A stretch of 64,000 nt of DNA, taken from positions 1,364,001-1,428,000 of the forward strand of contig PYIU01000002.1 in assembly GCA_003415625.1 (NCBI GenBank), read 5' to 3'. Below are positions 49,177-61,854 of the stretch, piece by piece. How positions within the stretch are numbered: the stretch's first letter is position 1; the number at the start of each line of letters is the position of its first letter. The position numbers and the translations under genes were made by a program. The notes under the pieces were generated by a model. The model was not told where the DNA came from. It made no database searches and worked only from the letters and a program-made list of their open reading frames with translations. Source of the DNA: Aquanectria penicillioides. Lineage: Eukaryota > Ascomycota > Sordariomycetes > Hypocreales > Nectriaceae.

Positions 49177-51850
49177 TGCTTGCTCGGCACTCTTCCCTGA
49201 CCCACCTCCACTCCAACTCTCTCTGACCCTTCGTAGCCCATGTTGGCGCCCTGGTCGTGGAGTGAGCCGCCAAGATTGGGTTACGAGCTGGGGAAACACA
49301 GGCTGTGCCCGCGTCTGCCGAAGAGGCGTCCAATCGCGAGGCACGAGACCCGAACCGGCCCTGCAGAGAAGAATGCGGGCCAACACGAGGTCAGAGGAGC
49401 GTTTCGTTCAGGAACAATAATAGCATAGAAGAGAAGTGGGCAAAGGCAAACCAGCGCGCATTGGACCACCCGTGGCTCAAACCAGCTGGACCAGGTGCTG
49501 CAGGTGGGAAGCTCAGGATGGGAAATTAGGGGCCAAATGCGGCATGGAAGAGAAGGGAGGGCGAAGGGGGGGGGGGAAAGGATATCATCCCATCGCGAGA
49601 ATCCTGTAAAGGGGACGAATTACTAGTTGGCGACCTCCCGCACGGCACGGCACAGAACGTTCGTGTTTGCACTCTGCCAGCAGCACCGGCCAACAGCACG
49701 TCCGGGACCATGAGATTTGTATAGCGGCCCGCCTCGAGAGGGATCCGAAAGATCCAGCACCATTGCAAGGCTAGACCCTGTACTGGGCCCGGTTTTTGGT
49801 CCCGACGGAGGGGGCACCCTTGTTTTAACTCTGGGCTACGTATCTGACTGCGACGGACCATCAACCGTTGGGGCTATCAACGGGCCATCATCAAAGATTG
49901 TAAAAGGTGACTTTTGCAGGAGCCATGATCGCTGGGACGCAGGCAATGCGGGAGTCTGTTCGTCCGGGACGAGACCAGCAGAGTTCTGTGTGGGAAGGCC
50001 GACCAGGAACAAGGAAATAGAGGGGGGGGAAACTGCCGAAGGATACGCGTGTGAGTGCGTGTTTCCAAGAGGGAGGAGCATCAAACTTCTCTCACGTTTC
50101 CGTAACGGGACACGCACTCCTTTCACTAGACCCCTGCTCCGGTCAGCCTGTCTGTCAATCTCTCTGACCGTCCCCCATCGTCCATTCCTCAAAAGCGACT
50201 CCCTAGCTCCAGTCCACCAGCTGGGCTGTAATTACAAAGCGCCCGTCCATTTCAACTGCAGCTAAATTTGCTAGCGATCAACCTTCAGTCTGAGCAACCA
50301 AAATGGCAATACTGAGTGAGACGCTTTTTTCAAAAAAAAAAAATTTCATCTTCATTCTCTCCCTGTCGCGTTGCCGGAGACGCGTGTGAAACAGGGGAGC
50401 AGGTTGCCATGAAACGGTGTTGGAGCGTTATGGTGGTGTGTGCTCCCACGTGGTGGTTGAGAAGCTGGGGATATCGCCCTGGTGATTGTCACGGAAGTGT
50501 GTCAAATCTAGACCCGTGGGTTCGAACCAGGCAGAATCCGGTGGTGAGTTTGAACACCGTTTACGTTGCGTGCCTCAGTTGCTGCAAACGGAACGCTTTA
50601 ATTACCAGCCGAGATATATCAGTCCGGCGAGCGGCAGTTGTGAACTTTGCTAGAGTGGATGTCGGGTGGAGTTGGTTCTCGAGGGTGGCATTTGTGGTAA
50701 GATTCATTTCCACAACCGTCATGTAAAATGCAACAAACAATGTTTCCAGTGTTTCCGGTGTCGTCAAGGAAACGCCGACGACTTAGCGGCACTAACACAC
50801 ATAGAGTGTCAGCTTGTTTCTGCTCCATCAATATGTGTTGCAAGCTTTGGTGACAAGTAGAAATGTGCATCAATCACGTAACCTGTGTAGGGTAGTTTGC
50901 CGCCTCGCCTCCCCCCATTCAAACTAATGGCGCGCAAACGAGACAAGGGCGAACAACAAAGAAAAAAAAAAAAAGAGACGCAAAGCACAACGAGGCGACA
51001 CAGATCTGGGCCCGGTTTCCTTCCCGGTGCCCCGACGATCCAAATCGCATCCACTCGAGAGAGACAAAATCGTCTACCTCCACTACCGGCCTGCGAGACA
51101 CCCGCCACGATCCAGCACGTTGGGACTATTACTTTGAGTCTCTCCGTCTCTCACACAACTCCCATAGAGAGCGCCATGGGCTACATCGGTTCCACATGCC
51201 TCCCCCCCTTTCTAGCCGATGCCAAAATACTCTAGACAACATCAAAAGAAAGAGGGTTGAAAAGAAGGTATTATAAACATCAGGAGAAAGGGGGGCAAGG
51301 AAGAGAGAGGGTTCAGAAGGGATCAGCCCGTCCGTTCCGCCCCCGTCCGCAGTGGAATAGTGATCGAGGGGTACCAGTGCGTGCAGGGGTCGACAGAAGG
51401 GGGTGTCATAGCGCATGGGACCGGGAGTAACTATTTGAGCCTGCAGTGGAGATCCAAAGCGATAGTTTGGTTAAAGAGCAGAACCAATGAGAAAAAGAAA
51501 AGTTGCAAGAACGGCAACGCAACATGGCTAAGATGTTTCCCTGTCCAAGGGACTTGGGAATGAGAGAGGATGAGCAATGCTGTGGGCGGACACGCACCTC
51601 AGATTGGTGTGTGTGGTGTGGCTGGTGAGTGAGAACTTGGGTTGGCAATAAGCTGGGATAGGACGGTATGGAATGGACTGATGGGGCGGGTCTACTATGT
51701 ATTGTGAACAGGTCTTGCTTCATGGACCGGGGTCAGTGGAGTTGGGATGGCCACCCCTCGAGCTTTCACGGGAACCATTATCTGTCATGGCTCAGATAGC
51801 CGTGCCGCTCTTCTTCATCTCGAGTTGGTAAGAGCTATGCCACCCTATCC

Positions 51851-51852
<2 letters not shown>

Positions 51853-51895
<43 letters not shown>

Positions 51896-51903
51896 ATAGA
51901 GAG
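51853..51903. repeat. GA microsatellite
   Basis: (GA)n of about 50 bases with CA and AA interruptions near its right end. Confidence 0.92.
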
Positions 51904-53537
51904 GGATGAATACACCGTACCACCCATGGCCTCATCCATGTCATGAGGGACCTGTCAGATCGCATCCGCCGTCCGCCATTCTCAGCCACGCATACTCCGT
52001 ACACCGAGAACAGGCAAGACAGGGCACCAGGAGCCTGCCTGCCTGATCGACAGGTTCCCTTCGTTCCACCCCTGCGGGAGCTAGCGGCACAGCCGGTTGA
52101 GGCCAGCAAGGGAGCCAGGCCAGAGAAGGTGGGCAGATCCTGGTCGAACCGATTGAGTGAGGCGCCGGAGCAGGTGGGCTATTTCGAAGCAGGCTGTGCG
52201 TTAAACGTATTGCACGAAATCGGGCAACAGTCATGGCAAACACGCGACACCCGGCCGATCAATTTTGGATAAGAAGCGGAGGGAAAGAGCGCCATCAAGA
52301 TCGTTTCACAGCGGCCTTCTAGATCCCTCAGAAACACGAATTTCAAGACATTGTACCTCAGCATGGCCGAAATTCTGGTGAAGCAAGTAGGTAAAGCTTG
52401 ACCAGGGGTGTCGGCGACGGTCTGAGCTGGGATGGAGATGGCGTCCGACATGGGAGGGGCATAAACGGGCTATCTCACACATGCGTGGGGATACATGCAC
52501 CCGTCCTAATGATCGATCAACTTGTTAAAGCCTCACCAATATGCGGCGGAAATAATCGCGACCCCCCAGATCATACTGAATGCGCCCTTACCTGTGAATG
52601 AACAGCACAGCTGTATTGCACGTCACAGGCTACAGCTCTTCCTCTGTTTTCATGGTATGGCGCTAGAATCCTCATGCGCTGCTCATAGTGGGTCGTCGCT
52701 GCTGGCCGACTTTTGAAACGTCCCCTCATGGCCCGGGGAAGGCGAATGGTAGCCCTACGGATTTTTTAGGTACATGGTATTGTGGCGGATTGGCTGTCTT
52801 GTGCCTATCGTCCGAGGGGCGCATCGCTCAAGAGATGCCATCCCTCTCTTCTTCGTCTTGTTCGGCGCCTTGCCCTCAACCACTGGTGACTTGTAGTTCT
52901 GATTTACCGGTAGTTGTCGAAGGGGATGGCGACTTGCCAAGGTAGCTTCTCCCGGTTCATTGATGGATGCAGCCAGCCTCGATTGGGAGCACCTTGACAG
53001 CCACGAGAGTTAGCACAACGCCATGGTAGGCTTAGTCGGTTGACCGACCAGGGAATTGTCATTGCTAGCTGCCCAAAAATCAGGGTCCCCTGGATGGACT
53101 GGATGGGGGCTTTTTGCTTTCTTTGCGCCAAGTTCAGCCCAGGTCCTAAACGCCCAGGCGGCACCGATCCACCTTGTCCCGAATTGTAATATGGAGACAT
53201 GGAAGAGGATTGATGAGTGCGCACTCCATTGTGGTGGCAATTAGAGTAAGCATCAAGCAGAAGAAAAAGAAAGGAGCCTGACAGGTAGAGAACGCAGGGG
53301 TTGCATTTCAGTTGGATCATTCAAATTCATTTCATTCATGCGATGCTGTACTCGGCTTGTGAACAACTGGGGAATGAAAAAAAAAAAAGAACCAAGAGCC
53401 GGGAAGTGCTGCAAGACAGCGAAGTTGGCCAAATTGACGGCGGCATGAGTTGCGGAGAAGGAAGTTGCTGCAGGCTCAGCTGAGGGTGACAAGGGGCGGG
53501 AGGACGGGCTAGGGGACCTGAACCTGCACGTAGGTAC

Positions 53538-53892
53538 CTAGGTTGGTACGGCACAGAAGATCTGGAGGACCAGCACTGGGTTGTTGTTTTGCTCTTGGGC
53601 GATTTGGACGACGTCGACGCTAAACCTTCTTGAGAAAGACTGAGATGGTCAAGAAGGAAGCGACCATCGAATACCTGGATCACCAGCATAGCAGAACCCT
53701 TACCGGCCGAGGAGCCTGAACCAGGAGACTGGAGTTGGGGGCCTCTGAGAAGATGGGCTTTCGGTACACGCCCAGTTCCGGGGTTGCAATGAAGACACAG
53801 GGTCCAGGGTGCTCTTTGGGCGTCGATGTGGTTGGTTTGTCATTGGCCGATACGTCACAGGCTGCGACAGGCAAGACAACAGGTTGCACCAT
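53538..53892 (-). CDS. Small unknown protein, two exons
   Basis: Exon 1, 53892-53704, begins MVQPVVLPVAACDVSAND and ends LLVQAPRP. A 64-nt intron (53703-53640, donor GTAAGG, acceptor ATCTCAG) leads in the same phase to exon 2, 53639-53538: SFSRRFSVDVVQIAQEQ, then NPVLVLQIFCAVPT and a stop. The total is 96 residues. Codons have a GC-rich third position on both sides of the intron, and the spliced frame is open throughout. That is unusual for chance in this simple-repeat-rich area. No signal peptide, membrane segment or known domain is seen. A further upstream exon is possible. Confidence 0.42.
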
Positions 53893-56819
53893 TCATGTCT
53901 GGATCCGCACACCGCAGACGCCAGACAACCATCGTATCTGTTCACGGGCAGTCCTGCCCCCCATCAGGCCCCCGGAATGATGTAACGTAGGGGCGTCGGT
54001 TTGATGTTTCTGAAGATCGAACTTGAAGCCCTTGGTCTACTGTTGGCTGCTATCGCTAATACCCTTTACTTTTGGGAGAAAAGAGGACCAGATGTGGGTT
54101 TGGCCGTGGCCGTCTGTCTCGCGCATGTACGTCAAGCCGACCAACGGGTGGAGGTAGCAAGAGCATTGGAATGGCCGGGCCTACTAGCAGCCCAATGAAA
54201 CTGACTAGAAGGCTGGAGAACAATTCGGCGACAATCAAACAGGGTTGATAGCCGACGGCCTTGGCCGGATAGTTTCCCGTCTCGTAGACGGTTCCTCAAA
54301 AAGCAAGAATGAGTGACTGTTGGGGCTTCGGCTAGCTCTTGTATGGCGGAGAGAGGGGCAGACGGGATCGTGAGAGACAATGGCACGCCCTGGTCGACGC
54401 TCCGTTTGATCCGCGGCTATATCAACATATTCCAGTCAGAACACCCACTCTGGATCTCCTGGATGTCATAATGGGCGTGAGGTTGCGGGGCGCATATTGT
54501 TGCTCAGCCTCTGTTTCAATTGAGGTGTTGACCCGAACAACAAGCGTGAAAAAAAAAACGATGATGCTTTGATGCCTGGCAATACATGTTGGCCACCCGG
54601 TCCAGCTGCCACGGTCTCGTGGTGGGAAAGCAGCCTTCACATAGGATATCGTACCTGTAAGTGCATTGGTAGTACAGTAAGTAGTACGGTTGATGGATGA
54701 CGAGTAAGACAAAGAATGGGATGGACGGAAGAATTGGATCACATCTCTACATGGCTGTTCTTCCCATGCAGTATTGGACCGTCTGCCGTTGATGGACTAT
54801 CTGACAAACTGGCGGGAATTTTGCTTTTGTATATTGAGAGGTTGCACGAATTTGGGTTTTCAGAGGATGGAAGTCCTCTGCCTCATTAGCAGCTCCTGCT
54901 ATTGATGTAAAAAAGCGCGTATTTTGACGGGGTTCCGATGGTTCATGACGCAGTCCAGACCGGGTGGCCACACCCGTGCTGGCTGGTTGGCGGGCGGTGC
55001 TGCGAGTAGTCTGATTAGGAATGAGTCGTGAATGCGCTTGTTTGAGCAATGAGTGATGCACCAAGTAGCTGGGTACCGTACCATGCGCTCCAAGTTTGAA
55101 TAGTGTCCCGTGCCATGAACCCGTTTCTACCCCTTAAGTTTTGGAACTCACGTCCAGCCTGGTCCACCACGACGGTGCCAATGCGCCTTGAGATTGGCAA
55201 TTCGGGCCAACGACAGCACTCTGAGTTCCGAATTTTCCCCTTGGTTGATCGAAGCACTTGATTAGTTTGGATCCTTGATCAACTTTCACCCAATGAACTA
55301 GACCACGGCCCCATGGGTACGCTCTACCCATGGGTCAAGGCCGGACAAGTTGGGTTAATGCGGCGGCAAACATTTGCACTAAGCTTGGCTAGGGCGACCA
55401 CTGTGACGGCATTGAGAGGAGGGACCTTGGAAGTTGGAATCTAAGTGGGCTGGGCCCTCTACTGTAAGGCGTAAGGGCGGGCGTATAGTACCAATGCCAT
55501 TGCGAGTTGAAGCAGAAGATGGCTCAAGATGGCATCTGAAGCAGGCGGAGAGTGGTCGGGCGAACAATTAGTATTCCTTGACCCAATGAATGGCACCAAT
55601 TCCTGTAAGAGAGATGGCTAGAGACTCTTAAACGACATCATTTTACAGGCCTTATGAAAACCTGGGCTGAGAGGGAGAGTCTCTGCCTCCTCCGACTCGA
55701 CTTTGACAGAATCGCTCGACGATGCGATGCGTGTCTCGTTGTTGGTGTGTGCGTGTGTGTCGGTGGACATGCGTGCGAGGACATGCGTGCGTGTGTGCGT
55801 GTGTGTGTCTGGACTAGACAGGGGTCATCCTAGATTGGCGTCTGGCAGGGGTGGGCCGATGGAGCCCAGCCCAGTAGCGTAGCCCAGCACGGGAGACGTG
55901 GGAGTGGAGGCACTTGGGAGATGGAGGGGGAAACAAGACGGCGGGTGCGGTGGATCCTGGGCCCAATTTCTCGACGGTCTGTTGTTCGTTCGATTCGACG
56001 GTTTCTGCCATGCCATGGCGTGCGATGCCATGCCATCGATCACGAGCTGAGAGCCATGGAGACTATCAACTGGCTGATTCTAAGAGAAGCTTTCTGACGG
56101 GAGGCGGTGACATTGATCCCGTTGGTTCTTCTAGCTGGATCATTTCCCCGCTGTGTAGCAGTTGCAGTGTAGGTTTGCGATCGCATTGTGTGTGACGGGT
56201 CAAGACCCTTGTCCACATGTCGACGGAGGAGGGATGAGCGCGAGTAAGGCTACGTGTTTGCCGTCATATTGATGGCCTCGAGGAGGACGCTGTGCTCCTG
56301 TCCCTGGAGACAGATTGTGTCCTAGTCGACGAGTGCCGGCGGGACGGGGCGCATAGAAGCACTAGGCCGACAGGATGGGGAGGTTGAGATGTCTCTGTGT
56401 GGCGATGATGACTCGCCCAACCGCCCAACCGAATTGTTTGGTGCCTCGTGGCTGCTCTATTTTCTCCAGCCCTTACATATTGCACCTGTAGACTTGCTTC
56501 CTACCAACCGGCCTTATTCCCTGCTATAGCTTCAGGTAGATAGGTACCTACCTAAGTAGACGGTCTGACAAGAGCTAGAAGGAGAGGAAGGAAGGAAAGG
56601 AAGCAAGGACGGCCACCCCACGCCGGACGCTCCGCCTCACGCTTTGGGCTTTTCACCTTTTGTCTTCCACCCACCGCCCGCGCTTTTCGTGTTTTCTTCA
56701 AACAGGGCAAAAGCGGTCTATGCCACATTGATATGTCCCCTGCAGTTGGCTCAACAGTGAATTTCCAGCTCGAAAGAACCCGCCTGTCTTAGAAAAAAAA
56801 CCAACGATTCTCGGGTACG
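53893..56819. other. Intergenic region, nothing recognised
   Basis: No gene seen. A GT-rich microsatellite lies at 55,742-55,808, CATGCCATGC-type repeats near 56,010-56,035 and TACCTACCTA motifs near 56,540. The remainder is unremarkable and may carry promoter and 3' regions of the two small minus-strand candidates. Confidence 0.45.
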
Positions 56820-57448
56820 TTAGACTTTGCCCCATCGAGATTTGTCGTCGATGATGCTCCAGATGTGTGCGAATGCGGTGTTGGGGCACTTGGGTGTGGA
56901 TATTCCCTCGGGCGCCGAACGAATGAGGGTTTCGAAGCAGCAGATCCCTGGATGGAAAACATGGATTAGGGGATCAACGCGACATCCTGCACTCCCGCCT
57001 TGCCCGAATCCAAAGCGGTACAGTACATTTTCACATAGGTCCTTGTCCATTTGTACCTTGCTTGCTGGTGGTTGTCTGCTGAAATAGGACTTCATCATAC
57101 TTCATTCCCAGTGTGCCGTTCTCGTTCGAGAAGCAACTCTCCTGCGTCGCCTTTTCGCCGTGTCCGATGAAGCTCGCAATGTATACCTCCCCTGTCATGG
57201 AGTAACATGTCGAAGGGATCGCCATAGTGGAAAAGACAATTGAGGCGCCTCATAGACTTGTCGCACACTAGACAGCCTGCTACGAGGACAGTACCCTCAG
57301 ACTCTACCTGGGTACGGATACTAACTCGGCTCAGGTACGGAGCAGAATCTGCAAGTACCTTGATGTGGCGGGCAGAAGAGGCGGCGAGACAGTCATCATC
57401 TGAGGTGATGATCCACGAGCCACCACCCATTTGACAGCCCACCCACCG
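56820..57448 (-). CDS. Cys-rich unknown protein (broken frames)
   Basis: Three adjoining minus-strand stretches look like one protein. The first runs SWIITSDDDCLAASSARHIK to GCLVCDKSMRRLNCLFHYGD. The second runs GEVYIASFIGHGEKATQESC to LGMKYDEVLFQQTTTS. The third runs VQMDKDLCENVLYRFGFGQG through GCRVDPLIHVFHPGICCFET and CPNTAFAHIW to a stop at 56820. The first two join if plus-strand C4 at 57189-57192 is C5. The second and third are separated by a CAAGCAAG duplication or slip near 57,070. At least nine cysteines, spaced through the protein, suggest disulphides and thus a secreted or surface protein, but no signal peptide could be placed. The 5' end enters a GTGGTA microsatellite (57,435-57,480). 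Effector-like identity is only a guess. Confidence 0.42.
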
Positions 57449-60400
57449 CTGCATTACCACTACCACTACCACAACCACCCACACTCGCTTTGCGCTCAGC
57501 GGTTGCCGTCAGACGCACATGCTGCTAGGTTCATGGATACATGGCAAATGCATGATCTGGCAGATGATGAAGCGCCCCCATTCTACGCTGGCCGGTAGTT
57601 GGCCATTACCGTGGGCAATGATACAGCGAAGAGGATGAGTTGAAAAGTGGGAGAGACAGATGAGTGAGACTGGTGCTGATGCTATGCTGCGGTAGCTCCA
57701 ACGCCTTGAACCAGAGTGAAGATACATTTCGTCGTACCTCTCACCCTTCTTCATTCTTAGTGTGCCTGGGTGAGACGGGGGACAGGGATCATGAGCCCAA
57801 CCAGGGTCAGGGATTCACACCAAGGACCCCGTGGATCCATCCAACTGCCCTGCCCTGTCCAAGTCTGTCCCCTCAAGTCACTTCTTCTACTCCAGAACTT
57901 CTCGCCCAGTTCTCTGGCCGAGTCTCGTCGAGTCCCGTCGAGTCCCTGGGGGTCGGGGCTGTCCCCTTGGCTAGGCCAATGGTTGAACTGCATTCTGCGT
58001 TCTTGTCTCTCCTTTGTGTGTCGCCAGTGCCTGAGGTGGGTGGGTGTGGACACCTCCCACGCCCAAACTACCACGGCCATCCATCGCCATCGCCCACCAC
58101 TTTGCTGGGCATCCTCTCCAGTCAATCGGTCATCCTGTATAGGTGGCCGTTGTGCTCACTCACACTTACATTCGCTCGCAATCGCCCATCGTCATCATCG
58201 TCGCCATAATAATCATCGCTCACTTTTAGCTCTCACCATATTTTTTTACTACTCCACCTGGTCATGTATCTTCTGGCTACTACCCATTCATCCCAATCCG
58301 CCAGCCGTCTCTTGTCTCTCCCTGTGCTTGGCCTGTTTTATGATCTTCGATTCGATTTGGCCTACTAGATCCGGCATCTGCCACACACTCGTCGAGCTGG
58401 ATTCTATAACGTCGCACTTCTCTCGATTTCGTCGACAATGGTTCTTCAATCCCCGCTCTACACTGCGTACCGTGCCGTCTTGGCCCTGATCCAACCAATT
58501 CTCCCCATCCCGCCCACTCTCATCCTATCCCATCCTCATACATCCATCTCGTTACTGGTACCCCCTTTGGGTCGTCAATGCTCCAACATGCTCCCCATCT
58601 TGCCGATGCCCCCCATCACTGCCATCCCCTTTGGACGTGCGCACCAAGCTGCCGTGAGCTGCTTGAGCCTGCACTGCCCGTTCCTGTCGTTTCAGCTCTC
58701 CCCAGACCCGGAAGGCAGTGTGAATCCAGGCGGCTCTGCTTGTCGTCAACGCTGGAGCATTGGAGCCGGGAGTACTTACTTATTCGTACGGTAGGTAATT
58801 TCTGGCGTGTGCAGAGCGGGACACATGCTGTAGCGTCCGCCACCAGGGCGATCCACTTCCTGCCCGTCCATCTCCCACACACACACCCACTCCGTCCGTA
58901 CCTTCCTACCTAGTACAGCACCTTCACACGCAACAAGAAAAGCCTACCGACCATCCACCCGAACCTTAATGGGGGAGAAGGGTCTGCCCCAAACAAACTT
59001 GCCTGCGTCCTTGCTACAGGTTCTAATTCGACACCTTGACTATTCAAGGTGCAAAGTACAAGGTGCAGGGTGCAAGGTACCTCCCTCGCCGTCAGAGCGC
59101 TTTGAGGTACCTCTAGGACAAGGAGTGGGGAGAGGAGCTGGCTAATGGGGAGCTCACTGGACGTCTCCAGCGCCCTGCCGACACACCCACGCCCCTAGTC
59201 GGGTGGCCCCCCCTCTGCTACCGGGGTACTTTGTACGTAGCTTGGGCTGATGTACTTCCGTGTGCGTTTTTGGCGTGTCAAGATACCGGATGCTCGCAGC
59301 TCTTGGAGGTACCTGAAACGGGGCTACCCAGGCAAGGTATGGTACTTTTTGGTAAACCTACCCACCACCCACCACCACCACCCACCTAAACTGGCGCCCA
59401 GTCTCGTCGCTGCTGGTGCTGGACTGGGCTGGGCTGGGCTACTGCTAGGTTCCCTCTCTGCTGGATGTGCTAGGCGTGCTGGGTGTCCCTTGGTCTCGAT
59501 CTGTTGCCTCTCACACTTAGCTGCGTTCTCACGTCCCCAGTACCATCTGCTTGTCTCTGGCTTCCACTCCACTCTTGACCGTCGCTGTTCCTCGTGGGTA
59601 ACTGAGTAGTCGGCTGCTTCCTTTTTTTCTTCCCTTTTCCTTTTTCTTTTCTATTCATCCAGCTCATCTGCGCGCTCAGTAGAGTTGAGAAGCTTGTGTG
59701 CTGGGGCCTCCTGCATCCTCCGCCGCTCCAACTCGCCCAGCTCGGCAGTCGTCCCTGGCCCTGGGCTCCACGAAATTCCGCGCCTGCTGGCCCTGCTTGG
59801 CCCTGCTTGGCCTTGCTGGTCTTACCGGGGCCCCGGTCACTGCGAAATCCCACACAATACCACCCTCGACCCCCAGCGCTTGCGACCTTTTCACCTCCCG
59901 TCCACAACAACACCGCCTGGCCAGCGACCAGCGATTCTCCTCGACCCGACCCGGCGAGTTCGAGACGATCCGACCATCACGACAACGACGACAACGAGCC
60001 ACGACGCCGAACATCTCTGCCCGTCTCGACTTTGCCCTCGTTTTACGTGATTCACTTGCCGCCATCCTCTCGTCGCGAGCCTTGTTCCAAACGCTCCATC
60101 GCTGCCGACCTGGGCCGTCGTTAATATTACACGATCCACTGCTCATACCCAACTTCGGCCACCTCATCGCCACCTCTCCTTGGCCTCTCTCCCTCTCCGC
60201 CTTCTCTTCTGACATCAACTTCCCCCCTTTGCATCGTCGACTGCGTTGTCCAAACCCTCTGGTATATTTCCCTTCCTGTCGGCGCTCGTCCCACGCGACG
60301 CCTCCCGTCCGTCGCCTTCAGCGACTGCCTCGTCTGCCCGCCTCGTTACACAAACGACGGGCTTTTTATGGACCGCCTTGGGAGCCACCTCTAGGCACCT

Positions 60401-60677
60401 CGCAGCCCGCCGACGGTCATCTGCCTCATTGTCAGAAATCGCAGCCCGCAAATATCTTTGGCCGCCGCTTTTCTGTCTGCACCATACCTTTTTTTTTTTT
60501 TTTGCTCCTTCACTCTTACACGACTCCCAACGCCCGACCGAAGTGTTCCGACTCCCATCGTCGCACCGTCGCCTGCCGTTACCACTCTCACCTTCCGATC
60601 TCAACTCACATTTTCAACAAGTCGGTCGACTGCCCACGCCCTAGAGTGGGACTCGCCTCAAAATCCCACCAGCGGCC
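57449..60677. promoter_or_regulatory. Upstream region and CT-rich leader of the MED15-like gene
   Basis: No gene recognised. From about 59,640 to 60,677 the plus strand is strongly C/T-rich with TCGTC and CCTC stretches, typical of a long fungal promoter-leader. A T15-like run lies near 60,488-60,502. A 340-codon frame crossing this leader and overlapping the MED15 start is a composition artefact. An ATG at 58,438 has a good context (GACAATGG) but its frame has no protein-like content. Confidence 0.4.
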
Positions 60678-61823
60678 ATGGCGGCCAATATGCAGCACAT
60701 GGCTGGGGCCGGCCAGATGATACCGCAGCAAATGCGAAAGCCCACCAGCAATCAACTTCAACAGATCGTCTACCAGAACCTGGTCCAACACACTCAGCCT
60801 TTCACCGGCATCTGCTGGCAAGCTAATGTCCCTATCGGTGATCGAATGGGAAGGACGATGAACCTGTACGACTCATTTTCTCCTTTATTTTCCCATACCT
60901 TTGCTCTTATCTAGCCCTTGAAAACCCACCCTTGCGCAGACCAGCAGACTTAACTAACTGGTGATAGCATCTCCAATATTGCCCTCGCTATGAATGGAGT
61001 CGATTCCATGAAGGCTGCTGAATTTGGCTGCAGCTTCGAGCGAGAAGCATTCCACAAATCGCCAACAAAGGTACAGTCCTGCATTCCTTCACCATGCACG
61101 CCTCTCCGAACACTATATTGATTCTCCCTACAGGAAGTTTATGATACGGAAATGACGAATAAGATTCTGGACTTCTACAAAAAGCGACAAGCCAACGAAC
61201 CGAATCTCCAGAACGCGATCAACGCCAACGCGCAAGCCCAGGTGCAAGCCCAGGCACAAGCACAAGCGATGATGAATATGCAGGCGCAAATGGGCCGTGG
61301 TATGGGCCAAGGTCCTCAGCAAGGCTTCCAGCCTATGCAGCATCCCATGCAAGCTGGGCAGATGCCCCAGCAGCAGCAGATGGGTATGGGTATGGGAATG
61401 GGCATGGGCATGGGAATGCCCAATCAAGCTGGTCGTGGGATGGGTCCCAATCAACAGATGATGGGCATGCCTGGGAACCAGGCCCGGCCTCAACAAGGCT
61501 TTCCTAACGAGCTAGCTCGCTTATCACCGCAGGATAAGGGCAAGGTTGCAGAGCTGGCTGCTAGAATGATGAGCAACGCGACGGAGCAAGCCAAGGCTAA
61601 TACCCGACTACAATTGCAGCAGAGACTTCCTCCGCAGCAGCTTGCGGAATTCCAGGCACAGGGCAAGGACCCCCTCTTGTGGTTTTACCAAAATCAAGCC
61701 TTCCAGGTCCTCAAGGCCAACATGGGCCGCATGGGACCTCAAACCCTAATGCTGCACAGGCAGCTTTGATGCAGCAGCAGCAAAGCCAGCAATCCCTACA
61801 GAGGCAGCAGCAGCAGCAGCAGC

Positions 61824-61854
<31 letters not shown>

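Larger units (their letters stand above)
46615..53537. other. Long gene-poor region rich in simple repeats
   Basis: Nearly 7 kb without a convincing gene. It contains an A21 tract 65 bases after the SEC12 stop (46,679-46,699), a T-run and GGGGGA array (47,982-48,033), a G-rich block (48,488-48,576), a CT block (49,106-49,176) and a GA block (51,853-51,903). The longest plausible frame is 47,490-47,963 on the plus strand (157 codons, Ser-rich), without recognisable features. A tRNA-like GGTTCGAACC at about 50,519 has no matching cloverleaf. Confidence 0.5.

Noticed and set aside
50518..50535. GGTTCGAACC, a tRNA B-box-like motif
   Set aside because: No A box at the right distance and no acceptor or anticodon stems could be folded.
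59698..60720. 340-codon plus-strand open frame
   Set aside because: It lies in the CT-rich leader, overlaps the MED15 start in another frame, lacks any domain and has the Ser/Pro/Arg/Leu bias expected from C/T-rich DNA.
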